From the NCBI GenBank assembly GCA_017165825.1, contig CM029366.1:21983082-22047081 (forward strand): a DNA stretch of 64,000 bases, read 5' to 3'. This document shows positions 1 to 13,500 of the stretch, one piece after another. The translations under genes were made by a program, and so were the position numbers. The notes below the pieces were generated by a model that was given only the letters and a program-made list of their open reading frames with translations, had not been told where the DNA came from and made no database searches. The stretch's first letter is position 1, and each line of letters starts with the position of its first letter. The stretch comes from Hepsetus odoe. Taxonomy: Eukaryota; Chordata; Actinopteri; Characiformes; Hepsetidae.

Positions 1-1437
1 TGCAAAATGACTTCTATGTTCCCATCAAAACATTCACTTAAATCTGCCCAGCAGTGTGTTTTATTGTTACAGTTATTTGCAGCTCATGCAGGACGTGTGC
101 CTTATCCAGGCACCTGACCAATCCCGTATGTTCTCACTATCCAATGCGCAAGAAGCAATTCAGGAAGTGACACATCTGACCTCAGCTTGTCCACAATGAA
201 ATCTGCAGGATGACTGGGTTCGGTTCCTCTACACTGTAAAGGCTGGTGGTTTGCTAAATATATCCAGTGCTCAGGCTTTTCAGTGTGAATCAGAGTGACC
301 CGTGAGCAAAGACAGAAACATCAGCACATAGATCAAGTCCAATGAAAAAAAAATCGCAGTCTGGATGGTTGGGGAGTGAGGAGGAAAACTGAATTGCGTG
401 GACGGTAATTTCTTGCTCAAGTTAACAGAGAAAGAGTTAAAGAGCTGCTCTTGTTTTTGCTGAAACTGACACTTCTGCATCAGTGATTATCCAAGCTATT
501 TTCTGACATGCGCTCATTGTAACTTAAGGGAGGAACTCATTTTAATCCTGAGCTATTATCCCTGCTGCTGCACCTCACCATACTGTTCACAAAACATTCC
601 TTTACAGCTGCGTGGAGCCAGATGGAGCATACAGTGCAGCACATCGCGCACAAAGTGAAGTTTTATACTTTGAGTGCAGTTTTTACTGCTTGCTAGAACT
701 TTGTGAAACTATTTACTGTATAGTGTAGCATATGTGGCCCAAATAAAAACAATACAGTGGCTGTATTTCAGCATTAAGGCATAGGAGTTTCCTGCAGGCT
801 TGAATAACTTGCGTAAGAGCTTGTGTGCTCTCATGTGCTCCTAAACAGTAAATGGCTAAATGCTGAAATTTAGTCCGCCCCCCCCCCCCCCCAACCTTTT
901 CATGTGCAGTCGGCAAGACAGACTTGCATGTGCTTTTCCACTGAGAAAACAAGAATCTGGACTGGCATAAACTCACGGCTTCTTTCCTGCGTTCTGTCTA
1001 AACAATGCAGCTTTTCCGTTCACATCACGGCCACCAGACTTTTGCTTTTCTGCCTACTTTCTCTGAGCTTTACTGAACATTTTAGCAGAGCTGAGTAACA
1101 TTTTGATTCGCAAGGTTGCCAGATCTGGTAAAATCAAGAAAAGCAAATAGGAAAGGAGCTTTATTTGTCTATTCGTTTTTTCTAAACGAATATTCTCCAC
1201 TGCTGCCCCCCCCCCCCCCAAATTGACCCATTGAGTTCAGTTCATGTTTAAATTAATCTTGATGTAAAAATAGTTTCATATATTTGATTGCTTTGAGATT
1301 GGGTTAGGACTGACTAAGCAAGGTTTCTTTTAACCACTCTCCTCGGTTTGGCTATAAGATCTATTTTACAGCAGGACTATTTTAATGAAGGACTACACTT
1401 GAGCACACGTTTGTCTGTATGTGGATTTCTAATTCAG
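1..1437 (+). other. atp10a intron (upstream part)
   Basis: This non-coding sequence precedes the first recognisable atp10a exon. It contains two C homopolymers (878-892 and 1206-1219). I saw no exon, SINE or RNA gene in it. The preceding atp10a exon must lie to the left of the window. Confidence 0.7.
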
Positions 1438-1564
1438 GTCCTCAGTAAAGAAGAATATGCTGGTTGGCTGCGGCGCCACCTTGAGGCAGAAACGGCCATC
1501 CAGGGCCGAGAGGAGCTCCTTTTTGAATCTGCACTACAACTAGAGACTGACCTCCATCTGTTAG
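1438..1564 (+). CDS. atp10a: atp10a exon: end of nucleotide-binding domain
   Basis: The acceptor ends AATTCAG and the donor is GTAAGA. The exon reads in phase 0, starting VLSKEEYAGWLRRHLEAE, and ends in phase 1 inside a glycine codon completed by the next exon. This lies in the N-to-P domain transition of the family. Confidence 0.92.
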
Positions 1565-4500
1565 GTAAGAGATAATCACACTCGGCACTTTGCTGATGAA
1601 TAAATTCATCAAAAGAGTATCTCACATATGGTGAAACATCTCAGCATATGGCTCCTTGTTTCATGCCAGAGTTCCTGTGACCTGTGAACTAAATCAGGCC
1701 ACAGAACTAATGTTAGCATGATATACTTGTCTTTTCTAGGCTCAAAGAAAGAAATTGGTAATGGCCTGTAAGAGGCATTTAACGCTAACTGTATTAAATG
1801 CTTTTTAGATGTAATTTCAGAATTTCTCCCAAAAAAAAAAAATCCTTCTATTGATGGTTTGTTCATAAGGATGGTTTGCTGTTTAAAGAAAATAAATGAT
1901 AATTATAGGTAAGCAACAGCATGTTTGTAGGTCATAGGAAAAAAGAAAAGGAAATTAATTTATTTTTGTTTGATTTGAAACATTTAAACTTAAATACCAA
2001 TTTGATAGCTTTAGATAATTTTTAAATAAAAAAATAAAGAAAAATGTAAAGCAATTAAAATAAATTGGCCTTTATTAAGGTGAGAAGTAAGCTTTGGACT
2101 GTTTTTTTTTTGTGCTTGTTTCAATAAACTTTAATGCACAATTATTTAAGAAAATAAATAAATAAATAATACAGGATTTTTCCTTTGAATTTAAATTTGC
2201 TTGTTGTATGTGTGTCTGTGTGTGCGTCTGCTGCTGTGTGAAGGAGCAACAGGTATAGAGGACAGGCTGCAGGACGGTGTACCAGAAACCATCGCAGCTC
2301 TAAGGAGAGCAGGCCTTCAGATCTGGGTGCTGACGGGGGATAAACAGGAGACCGCAATCAACATCGCTTATGCTTGCAAACTGCTGGACCCAGAGGAGGA
2401 GATCATCACCCTCAACGCTGACTCTCAGGTGCAGTCCAGGCCCTTCAGTCTCGCTACCTTTCTTTACACATCCATGTCACTGTGACTGCTAGCAAAATGT
2501 AAAAAGGGTCCAAGAAATGTATTATTTCTCTAGTACTGAACTTCCTCATGCCTCCCCATTCACCTGCTTTCCTATGTTGCTGCCCCATCATTGTACCTTC
2601 CATCTGTGCAGCAAGCAATTTTCTGTCTCAATACACGTTATCAATTTTTTATTATTATTATTTTATTTTATTTTTTTTGTGTGACCTATGGCAAGGAAAC
2701 GGTTGTGCCACAGAAATATGAATACGGTGTTTTCCATCAACATCACACAGCACTACAGTGACTCAGAATTTGGACATTGCCCCTAACCTTTCTTGCCAGA
2801 CTTTGGTCAAAAAGGCATGACACAAAATATTGTTTGACTGAGATTGAGGTGGGGCTAACTATTTGAATGCATCATTGAACAAATATGCCAGCGCAGGTGT
2901 CATGAAGCCAACGCTGATGCAGACAAGATGTCAGTCTTGGAATATTTCGATCATTGCTAGAAGCTTTTCACAGTTTTCCTCTCCTTGATTCTGACTTAGG
3001 TCTTTTTTATATTAGTCACAAAATAAGTGCTGAAAGTGGAAACTTCCACAGCAGAGCAAACCTTTGGTTTCAAATGAGCTCATATGACTATAATCCACCC
3101 TTCCTTCCTTCTCTGTACAGAGAACATGTAAGGCCACTCCAGGAGGTTTGTTTTGAACCTTTTGTGAATGAAACTAGTTGGGGAAGGGGGGCACTTTTCT
3201 TCATTCCCAGGTAGTTGTTTAATTGTTGCACAGCTTTAGCTGATTACTGGCAGCAACTTTGTGATATGAGCTGCATCTCAAAGCAAGCATCACATCAGAC
3301 ACACAACTTTTCAGATTTTTGTGTTTCTGATGGTCATGATTAATTTTTATTTCATATTCTCAGGATTAAAGTTTTGCCGAAATGTACATTTTCTTAGGCA
3401 GCTGCTCTGCTTCATGTTAAGAGGTTCCCCCCCCCCCCCCCCCCCATTCCTAAGTGTGATCACACTTAATAAAATAGTAACTGCTTTCTCGCGTTTCTAT
3501 ATATTCCTACATGTCAAAACAGCCAGTTTCATTTTGCCAAGCATTTATTTTGAGTTTACAGCCATTGACATTTGGACGACTGCTCTGCTTTGGAACACCA
3601 GCCACCTTCTCTTAGACCCAAATATATTTATCCATTGCACAGATTAAGATATTTTATCACATTCTTCAAATTGCTTCTCTATTTGCCAGTTCTCCAGTAT
3701 CTTAAAACTCAGCATCCTTGCACTTAATCTCTCCTCACTGACTGTCTTCTCTGTTTGTCTGTGTGCATTTCTCAGGAGGCTTGTGCTGTATTACTGGAAG
3801 AAAGCCTTCACTACATACAGGCTAAATTTCTGTGCAGCTCTTCAGGAGACCCCAACGCAGCCAGGGCTTTCCAGCAGGACTACACTACTGTCCACTTCCA
3901 CACACCCCCTGTATGCTCTCTGGCGTCCTCTGCTCCCTCCAGCCCCTGCCTGGTCCACCGTCTGGGTTTGGTGATTGATGGGCGCACCCTGGCCTACGCC
4001 CTGGACAAGAGTCTGGAGGATAAGTTCCTGGCTGTGGCTCGGAGCTGCAGGTCCGTGCTGTGCTGTCGTTCCACACCTCTGCAGAAGAGCATGGTAGTCA
4101 AACTGGTGCGCAACAAGCTCAAGGTCATGACCTTGGCTATAGGTAATTAAAAAAATAAAAACTTTAAACACATTTTAAATAATGGGAAATTCTTTGAAGG
4201 TATGAGGTAGGAGTGATGTACTGATCTAAAATGAGGAGTGAAAAAAAGTCTTTTTCATAGACATAGACACAGCGTACTTTAACCCCCCCCCCCCCGCCAA
4301 AGTAACTGAACAACGGCTAAAACGTGCACTCCTGCTTGTCTGACCTGAAAACCTGCAACAATGCCAGTGCTTTGTTAATAATACTGTGCACCCTTGAGAT
4401 GTGCAGTACTGTGTACTATTGCAACGAAATGGCGTAGTCATGAAGGAAGGATATCTGCGTGAGATTACTTAACTTTTAGTGGTTTGAGGCAAGTGTGCAG

Positions 4501-7500
4501 TTTGCATGATGTGGTTGAAGTGGTAGAATTATAAAATTTCATTATTTGATGGCTAAAATGGACTTCTTCTAGTGCAAAACTAAAGAAATAATCTTCAGAG
4601 ACAACGTTGTGGCAAAGCAGCTACTGTGCCATAAAGATCAAATCAGCTTTGTTAATTCACCTACCTGCCTCTCTTCCTAATGGCTAGTACTGGTCAGCAG
4701 ACTCTGGACAGTTCTGATTGGGTTTGACCAAGCTGTAGTTTTGTAATCTATTCTGAGTGTCCATTCTTGGACTGAGCAATATAACTATATTCAGTGTGTT
4801 TTCTTGAGTGGTTGCTCTTTGCTTATCAACATAATGCCTACCATAGCCTCTCATTTTTGTAATTTCTCCTACTTTCTTGCTCAGCAAGTGAAATCTGTAG
4901 ATTAATAGTGCCCTGTTTTGCCAAGTAAACATTTCAGCAGTCAGGGGACAACCTGTGTCCGTGCTGTCCTCTCAGCAGAGTGCCACATTTTACAAGCCCA
5001 CGCAGCACTCTGCCTAATTACCCAGATGGCTTCAGGGAGGCAGAGAGAGAAAGAAAGAAAAGGGAAGGTAATGTGAAATAAAGAAAATGTAAATGAAAAG
5101 ACGCACGCTGCTTTGGTCTGATCCGCCTGTCTGTGGTGAAGAGCCGTGACCACCGCTATCAGAGGTCACTGAAAAACTGAAATGTTTCACCAAATGGATG
5201 CACAAGGATTTCAGTCCTGTGCTAAAACATCACACTCTAAGCATCATCAGAGACCAGAATGATCATGTTGAATTTAACCTGTTTTTAGGTTAAAGGGGCA
5301 GCGGTGGCCTAGTGGTTAGGGAGTTGCCCCGGATCGGAAGATTGTGGGTTTGATTCCCCACCAGTAGGTTGCCCTGAGGTGCCCTTGAGCAAGGTACCAT
5401 CCCCGTCACTGCTCCGCGGGCACTTTCAATAGCTGCCCACTGCTGCACGTGTAGGTGAAACGCAGAGGTTGAGTTTCATTGTGCTGTGCTGCGTTTCACA
5501 ATGACAAGGGTAGTCGCTTTCACTTTCAAAAGAAATTAGCGGGTTCTTGGATGTTAGGCCAGCCCACTAAAGATACCAATTGAATAGCTTGAGAGTGGAG
5601 ATAAAAACGAAGGCTGTTTTTGTTGATCTCGTTTATGCTCAGGATACTGCTGTATTGTCTTCTTCCAATAAAAAATACATTGTCGAGTGGTTGGGGTGAA
5701 GGATGCATGGACAGAGAGAAAGAGAGGGAGATCTGAAAATGAGTAGGGAATGTTTCTCTTTGTAGACCACAAAGAAACCAGAGGGGGGAGAGTGAGACGA
5801 GAGGGACAGAACGAGAGCAGGAAAGGGAAAAGGGGAGAGGGGGGGCACAGGGTCCCATTTGAAACCCAAAAGAAGTCATGAGTTGCATGGCGTTGTCTGG
5901 AAACGTTTTCAATTGTGTCACAGCTGGAAAACAGAGGATCCAGGTCACTGAAATGTCAGGATGTGTTGCAGTAGTGCATGGGCCACTGGGTGCTTTTATT
6001 TTATTTAATTTTGTCTGTATACAAGAGAAATTCCCACTAGACATTCTATAACAAGCCCAGTTTGTTGACAGTAGTCCTGCAGTATTTTTCCCTATTGCTG
6101 AGCATTAACCCATGCATTCTAATTGCTTAACTGAAAGTTATCTTTATATACCTGTTGTTTAAAACATGAAAGCTCTTCCTGATGATGCACTAAAGGCATC
6201 TAATATTGAGGTAATTAGCCAGTTAACTACAGGGGCCAACTTCTAATGTTATCTGGTGCTTTTGTGTTTATTTAACTGTCTCAGCAGGACACTTTGAAAT
6301 ACATTATTTTTTATGAGTGTGTTTCTTACTCTTCTCACACTCGCCCTTTTTTGCGCATTCACCTCTATTTCTCTTACTGTTTCACGCTCTTTCTTTCTCT
6401 TTCTGTCGCTCATATATGCTCGCTCTCTGTCATTAATCCTAGGTGATGGGGCTAATGATGTCAGCATGATTCAGGTGGCAGATGTTGGAGTGGGCATCTC
6501 GGGACAGGAGGGCATGCAGGTAAGGAGAAACAGGAGCACTGCTCTGAATAAGTGAGCAGAAATGAATTCAAGGTCACGGTATGGTGATCAGTGGGAACTG
6601 CAAAAAAGCAGCAGCTGAATAGGTTGTTTTGGAGATGCGATGCACTTAAATAAAGGTATTTCTGGTTTGTACGGCTTGAATGATTAAGAAAAAAACATTT
6701 CTTTTGTTGAGTTTATCATTTTTATTTCATTTTACAGTCACAAGTTCAGAACATCTATAACCATTTTGACCAAACATCATTACCTTGCAGCAATGATTCA
6801 CAGCTGTAGTATTGGGTTCTAATTGTTGGGCTCCCTGAAAATTAAACAAGAAGTTAATCAGGTAAAAACTGTCTGACAACAGCCAGAGATTTTGCAGAAT
6901 CTTGTCTTGAGGTTCAGCTTTGACCGTGGATTCGCTAGTTAGACGTTGCAGGTAGAGCTCCGACACCGAGGCATTTTTCCATTTGAGTTTGCAGAGTGAG
7001 ACACACGGAGCCCGTTTATTTCATGTGACTAGAATCTAGAACGTATACTGATAAGATTTTCGCCACTCGATGGTCAACCAGACTGAAAATTGATTCAAAT
7101 CCTACAAGAAAACAGCTGTTGATATATTGACTTGTTAATGTTGATCATCTGATGTCACTGGCATCATGAACCACATGTGTTCAAGGCATAGTAGAATTCA
7201 ACTAAGCTGGCATTTGGAAATTAACTGACCGGCTCAGCCAAAATTAAAAATCTCACGTCAAACGCTTTGGGCAGGTGGGTGCATTTACACTAATTTAACA
7301 TTTGACTTAATGTTGTTTTGCAGCCTTTTACTATTCTAAGGGTTAAGGTTAGGAGGACGAGAGGAGGTTAGCAGTGTGCTGAATCAGGCTGAGTAGGTAG
7401 ATTTTGAAAAGGGTATAAAACTGCAGTGACCATAAAAACACTCAGTGGTCAGAATTGGACCCAAAAGATCAACTCCTATTTAGACGAATCAGTTTTTCAG

Positions 7501-10500
7501 TTAACATAAATTGCATTGTTTAATTGTCTGGCACCATACACTTGCGAGTGGTAACCAGCAGTTACCTGCTGGGTCTATGTTCAGCATATGCCAGCCTTTC
7601 CAGGACTTGACCTTTCTCCTGTGCTGAGCACACACCCTGGGCAACGGCGGCTGCCCTCCCATCACCTCCTCCCCTTTCTGTGCCAGGTAATGCCTCCTCA
7701 GCACAGTGTTGAGTCATTCAGACTGTTGAGGAAACTCACCAATCAACCTCAGGGTGAGGCAGCAAGAGATGACACACTGCAAACATCTGCTAAACGCTTT
7801 CTCCTGCCTCTTAAAAAACGACTTTGGCCTGATTAATTATTTCATTAAGAATTCGGTACACTGGCATCTCATTAAGCCCTGAGATGCACTTAACTTCCTC
7901 CCTGTCCCACTGAGCTCAGTGTGCATGATTAATACGACTCTCTCATTATGAACCCCATCTCTGCATAATCCTTTAGACCCCAATCGGAACAGTTCCCCAC
8001 ATCCTCAAACTAGTAAACAGCAGTTGAGTTTTCTTCCAGCTGACGAGAAAAGAATGGGAGTAAAAATAAAGACGGTGCTTGAGATGCCAGGCTGAATGTA
8101 TAAACTGATGGATGTCATGTTAAGTGCCTGAAGCAGGCAGCTGTCACAGATGTCTTGTAAAATGGCACAAGACTGATGTATGTGTGGGACATGGTTTTCA
8201 GAATTCCTTTATTCCAAAATCGCATTCATGTGTGTTTTATTAAATTATTTACTTGGAGTATTTAGAGCCACTGAAGCATCTGGTTGTTTAAGAAACAGAA
8301 TGTATTAACTAAAAAATAAAAAACACACACAAGTTGCAGGTGCTTTTGTGATATGTTGCTTTATTTTTTTTTCTTCAGGCAGTGATGGCCAGTGACTTTG
8401 CCCTTCCTCGCTTTCAGTATCTGCAGAAACTGCTTTTGGTTCATGGGCACTGGTGCTACTCCCGTCTTGCCAACATGATTCTCTACTTTTTCTACAAGAA
8501 TGCTGTAAGGATTTTAAATGGACTATTTAAAGGCCTTTAATATGGATGTACATGTAAAGTGATGAGATAAATGGCCACAAAAAGCAAAGTCGGTATCTCG
8601 TAGCTTTTCCTCAGGGAAATTCTATTCTGTGGAAAGGCAGCTAGTAGTGCATCAGCATGACGAATGTATTCACTGACAAATGCAGGCAAATTTCATTCGC
8701 TGCAAAATTTTAAAACAAATTTCATTTTTATAATCAACCCAGTTTTAAAAGCAGTTGAAGAAATCGTCCTCCATAAACAGGGATGGAATCAAGAGCCGGT
8801 TTTAGTTGGAAACCAGTTTTGAATGATCATAAGCTTTGAATCGTATTCAGGATTTTCTGCTCCTTTTATCAGTGGCAGCATGTTTTACTGACAGCTGTGC
8901 ATTAATATATTAAAACATCAGGAACTTCAAGAAATGTTATGTGCTTTATACTCTTTGCGTAAGTTCCACTGGTTACACATTAGATCACAGGATTGGAAAG
9001 TCATGGGTTTGAGTCCCTGACCAGTAGATTGCCCTGTGATACCACTGAGCAAGGCAATGTCCCAATTGCTGCTCCCAGGGTGCTTGAAATGACTGCCCCA
9101 TGCTGCACATTGTGTATGAGTAATCACTTCAGTGCCATGCAGGCAGGCTTGGCAAATATTTCATAGACAGGACATTGATGAAGAATCAGACCTATAAGCA
9201 GAATATATATTTGTTTGTTATGAATACAAAAGATCCGCTACTCTATACATGCGGCTTATTAAAAGCTCCACTGCTGAGCAGTTTTGTGTATGTTTCATAG
9301 ATTTACTGTTCTTTGATCTTTGTCTTTGACGTCAATTTGTCTTGAAAAAGATGATCTAAACCTTAAAACAGCTTGCTCCCAAAAGTCTGGCATTGTCTTA
9401 AATATCTGAGAGACTGCATGGACTACCCTAATGTTATTTTTGCTGTCAGCTGTTTAAAATGGGAAATGCTTAAGTGCTGATGTTTTTGTTCTCTTTATTC
9501 ACTTATTAATGAAGATCTATTCTTGTGTGGTCCTGGGAACACCTTCACTTAATGAAGACACATTGCTCATAATGAGACAACAGCTGCATACTTAAGTGTA
9601 GGTTTGGGCCTTTTTTTTGTTTTTCTTTGTCCTTACTTAGTTTTTCTCCTCTTGTTTCCTTTAACTCCCTCTCCAGATGTTCGTGGCCCTCATCTTTTGG
9701 TATCAATTCTACTGTGGATTCTCCGGCTCAGCCATGATCGATCAGTGGTATCTCATCTTCTTCAACCTGATGTTCTCTGCATTCCCCCAGCTCATCACTG
9801 GCACTCTGGACAAAGACGTGTCAGCAGAGACCCTACAGGAACAACCTCAGCTCTATATTAGCGGACAGAACTCTGAGGTACCGTCCACCACTTAAGGAGC
9901 CATTGTTGTAATAAAGTCATATTTTTAACTGATTTAGTGGGTAAAACTTGTTTATAGTTTTAAGACTATGAATGTATATTGGCTATGTACCTGAACAGTT
10001 ACATGCATTACTAAATGTCCAGTTACACGGTGAGTCAATGTAGAAATGGTCAGTACCCTCGTCATAAAGCCTTTGTTCGTCTTTCTTGCCCAGTTTTGAT
10101 AATTTACTACCTACAACTTACAATATTGAATAGGTTACAGCAAATATACCATATCTGTTGAAAGCAAATCACAAGCATTCACCTTCAGGTAGAATTAACC
10201 TTAAAAACGCCTTTGTATTCTCTTTAAACAAAAACCTTGATCAGTGAGTAATGATGGCACGTTTGTTGACCTGTGGCGGGGCTACTGCTGAATACAAGCT
10301 TATGACACTAAGTAGACTATTTGTCATAATCAACCGGTAAACCCAACTGCAGTCTTTGGGTTTTTGGCATTTGACTTTCAGCGAGTGGGGCAGGGGTATT
10401 GTTTTTTGCAGACAGGTGGTGCTTGTGAAGAAAGTGTGACACTGGGAGCCAAAAAAACAGGTTTGCTCTTGCAAATTGTGGCCTGAGTCTAAAGGCGCCA

Positions 10501-13500
10501 GCTAATCACAAGGCTGTGCTGGTAGATAGTCGGCTAATGACTTCAAAAGCCTTGCTTCAGATGAAAGGAAAACTCATTAGAAGCACCATGCAAGCCAATA
10601 AGAGAAGAGTGAAAAGCAATAAGCAGTGGCTTGGGTTTGTTGTTGTTTTGCTACCATTAACTGTCTAAATACAGATGCCTGGTTGCTGCTCATATGTGCC
10701 CAGAAAGCGGTGTAATAATTTCTCTTTAACTAAAGAAGAAATATGTTCCCCATGCAGTGTAATTGCTTGTCCTGAGCAATATTTCTATATGGGTCTTTTT
10801 CCTTTGTTAGATTTTGGAAAGGAAATAAGAAATGGCTCTGTGGAGCACCACTTGGGAATGGTAATCAGACTGGGGAAATCTTTTATCAAATCCAATAAGC
10901 CATGCACAGAATGCTGGGGTCGTCCAACACAGGGCAATTAAACTGGAATTGCTGCCACTGCACTGCTCCCTTATTTGCCTGTGCTGAGTTTATTGGCTCT
11001 AAACCGTAACATTTTGCAGCTCCATTAGAAAGCTGTTGTATAGTATTCTAATGAAACAAACTCTGCTACCTGTTCTGTGGGTTTTTACCAGCTGCCACAG
11101 CAGATCTATGACTCCTGGCCTCTTTTTCCAGGACTATAAACCATACATGTTCTGGATGAATATGATTGATGCCTTCTACCAAAGCCTTGTCTGCTTCTTC
11201 ATCCCCTATTTTGTGAGTATATTGTTGTTTTCTTGCTTTATATACTCCGTGACCTATATCTGGATACATGTTGTGGATACTAATTGAGGTCAATTATTTG
11301 TTGTTTCTTCTCTGGCTGCAGGCATATGCTGATTCAGACGTCGATCTGTTCACCTGGGGCACTCCTATTACTACACTCGCCCTCGTCACCATTCTGCTGC
11401 ACCTGGGTATTGAAACCAAAACCTGGGTAAGGAAGGTTTGCTCACAGACAATTGGCTTGAAATGTTCTGGGGAAGAACCTTATGAGAGAAATGATTTTTC
11501 AAAACATCCAAATTTGCAAAAAAAAATTTCTCTTTACCCTAATGTAATTCTGACATGATCGAAATTTAAAGCTGGCATCAAAATTTTTATTTGGTAGTTA
11601 TGTTGTGTTAATACTGCTTAGGTTTTTTAGTGGTGAAAAGAGGTGTTGCAGATCCTTTTCTAGCCGTAGGAATTATTTCGCTGTGCACTAGTAAGATTAG
11701 GCTTCTCTCTGGAATGGGATGAAGCTGGTAGCTGTGGTCGTGCTGGGAAACTGACTTGGCTCAGAATATTTATGCATTGAGGACTGATTGTGTTGAATCA
11801 GGAGACACTGTGCCATCAGAGACGAAGCATCAGGCTGGCAGTCGGAGCAGTCACCTTTTGTCAAGCATATGACAAGGGTGCATGTTCCCCAGAGGGGGGG
11901 ATAGGGGGGGGGGGGGGGGGGGTGTATGCATGCTTAGTTTCCCCTTCTGTAGTAAGCCCATTTTAGATTTATGAGGCGGAATTGGATTAGACCTCTTTCC
12001 ATTAAACCACTGCTGTAAATTTTCACCTGACAACTTTCTCTCTGTAAAAAAATGCTCCCGGCAGCCCAACCATCTTCACAGACACGATGGCTTCTCATGT
12101 GGACCAGGCTGTTTTTCATGGCCAGTGGTGCACATTAAGAATAAATGTTTCCAAACAGTGGATTGGCAGGTGCATCGTTCTCTAGCCTGCACAGGGAATT
12201 GAAATCGTGCACAAGAGGGATTAGCATTAGGCAGATTGGGATGAAAGAGACGGTACCGTGTGGTGTTCATGTTTACACTGTAGCATCGGTGTGTGTGTGT
12301 GTGTGTGTGAAGTTCCGATGTTCCCCAGTGGGGGAAAACTACATGGTGTAGCACCATGGAATTGGGGTTTGCTGATCCACATTGAGTCTCAGACCTATGC
12401 ACTAAAACCACCACCATGACTTTCACCTTCAACCAGCAGTTGGACTTTTTCAGTATCTGGGCTTCTGTTAAATGTCCTTCGATATTAACTGACCTTTTGG
12501 ACTTTGTTTTTGTTGAAAGTGAATATTCTTTGTGAGCAAGCAGCACAGCACAGAGTGAACCCTAACAAAAAGCATTCACAGCATTTAACCAACATACACA
12601 GTGCAGCAGTGGGCAGCCATATCCAGCACCTGTGGAGCAGTGATGGGGACAGAACCTTGCTCAAAAGATACCACAGGGCAACCTGGGGGTCTTGGATTCT
12701 AACCCAAAACCTTCTGATTATAGTCACTAGGTCATCGCTGCCCCCAACACTTTATATAATTCTGGTCAACTGTTGCTGTAAACGGCCTGCAATTGGTCAT
12801 TTTGCAAGCGAGTCAAAGCAAGTCTTACGAGGCAAAAATTCTGTGCAGTCATTTCTCCTACAATACAAAATGTGTTTGACAAAAAAACAAAAAAAAAAAA
12901 ATCACTTTTATCCTGCCTGTTCGCTGCCATTTTAGCTTCACTTCAACCAGTCTGCCCCCAGCATCAACAGTCGATCCATTATTGCTATAGTCAATTGCTG
13001 GTCTAGTCACTTCCACAACTGCACATGACTTGTTCTTGCTTTTTTGCATTTTAGACATGGATGAACTGGGCATCAATAGCATTCAGCATAGGGCTTTTCT
13101 TCATGGTGGCCCTGTGCTACAACGCCTCCTGCCCCACCTGTTACTCCCCTTCCAATCCATATGGGACTATGCAAAAGCTTTTGGGAGATCCTCTCTTCTA
13201 TCTGCTATGTGTCATCACTCCAATTGCTGCTCTTATACCCAGGTACACTTCACTGCATCTGATTGTTTACCTGACTTTACGTACATACAAAGATTTACAC
13301 AAGTGTATAGTTTTGGCATTCATAAAAATGAGGATGTTGAAGCTGTTATAGGAAGAGCTGGTGTTGTGGTTGCAATCCAGAAATCAATTATACTTGGAAT
13401 GAAGTATGAAAGCCCAAAGAGATGCAGTCTGAGTTATTCATATTTAGTGGTTGTGTAAGGAATTAAATGTATTTGTATTTGAGTAAATGTTCATTTGAAT

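Larger units (their letters stand above)
1565..8378 (+). other. atp10a introns between 1.6 and 8.4 kb
   Basis: The four introns hold AT-rich sequence, C homopolymers (3427-3445 and 4283-4295), one tRNA-derived SINE (5292-5527) and a purine-rich tract (about 5700-5850). I saw no additional exon or RNA gene. Confidence 0.65.

Noticed and set aside
5526..6044. A 172-codon minus-strand frame
   Set aside because: It runs over a purine-rich tract in an atp10a intron; three overlapping frames are open there, as expected from composition bias.
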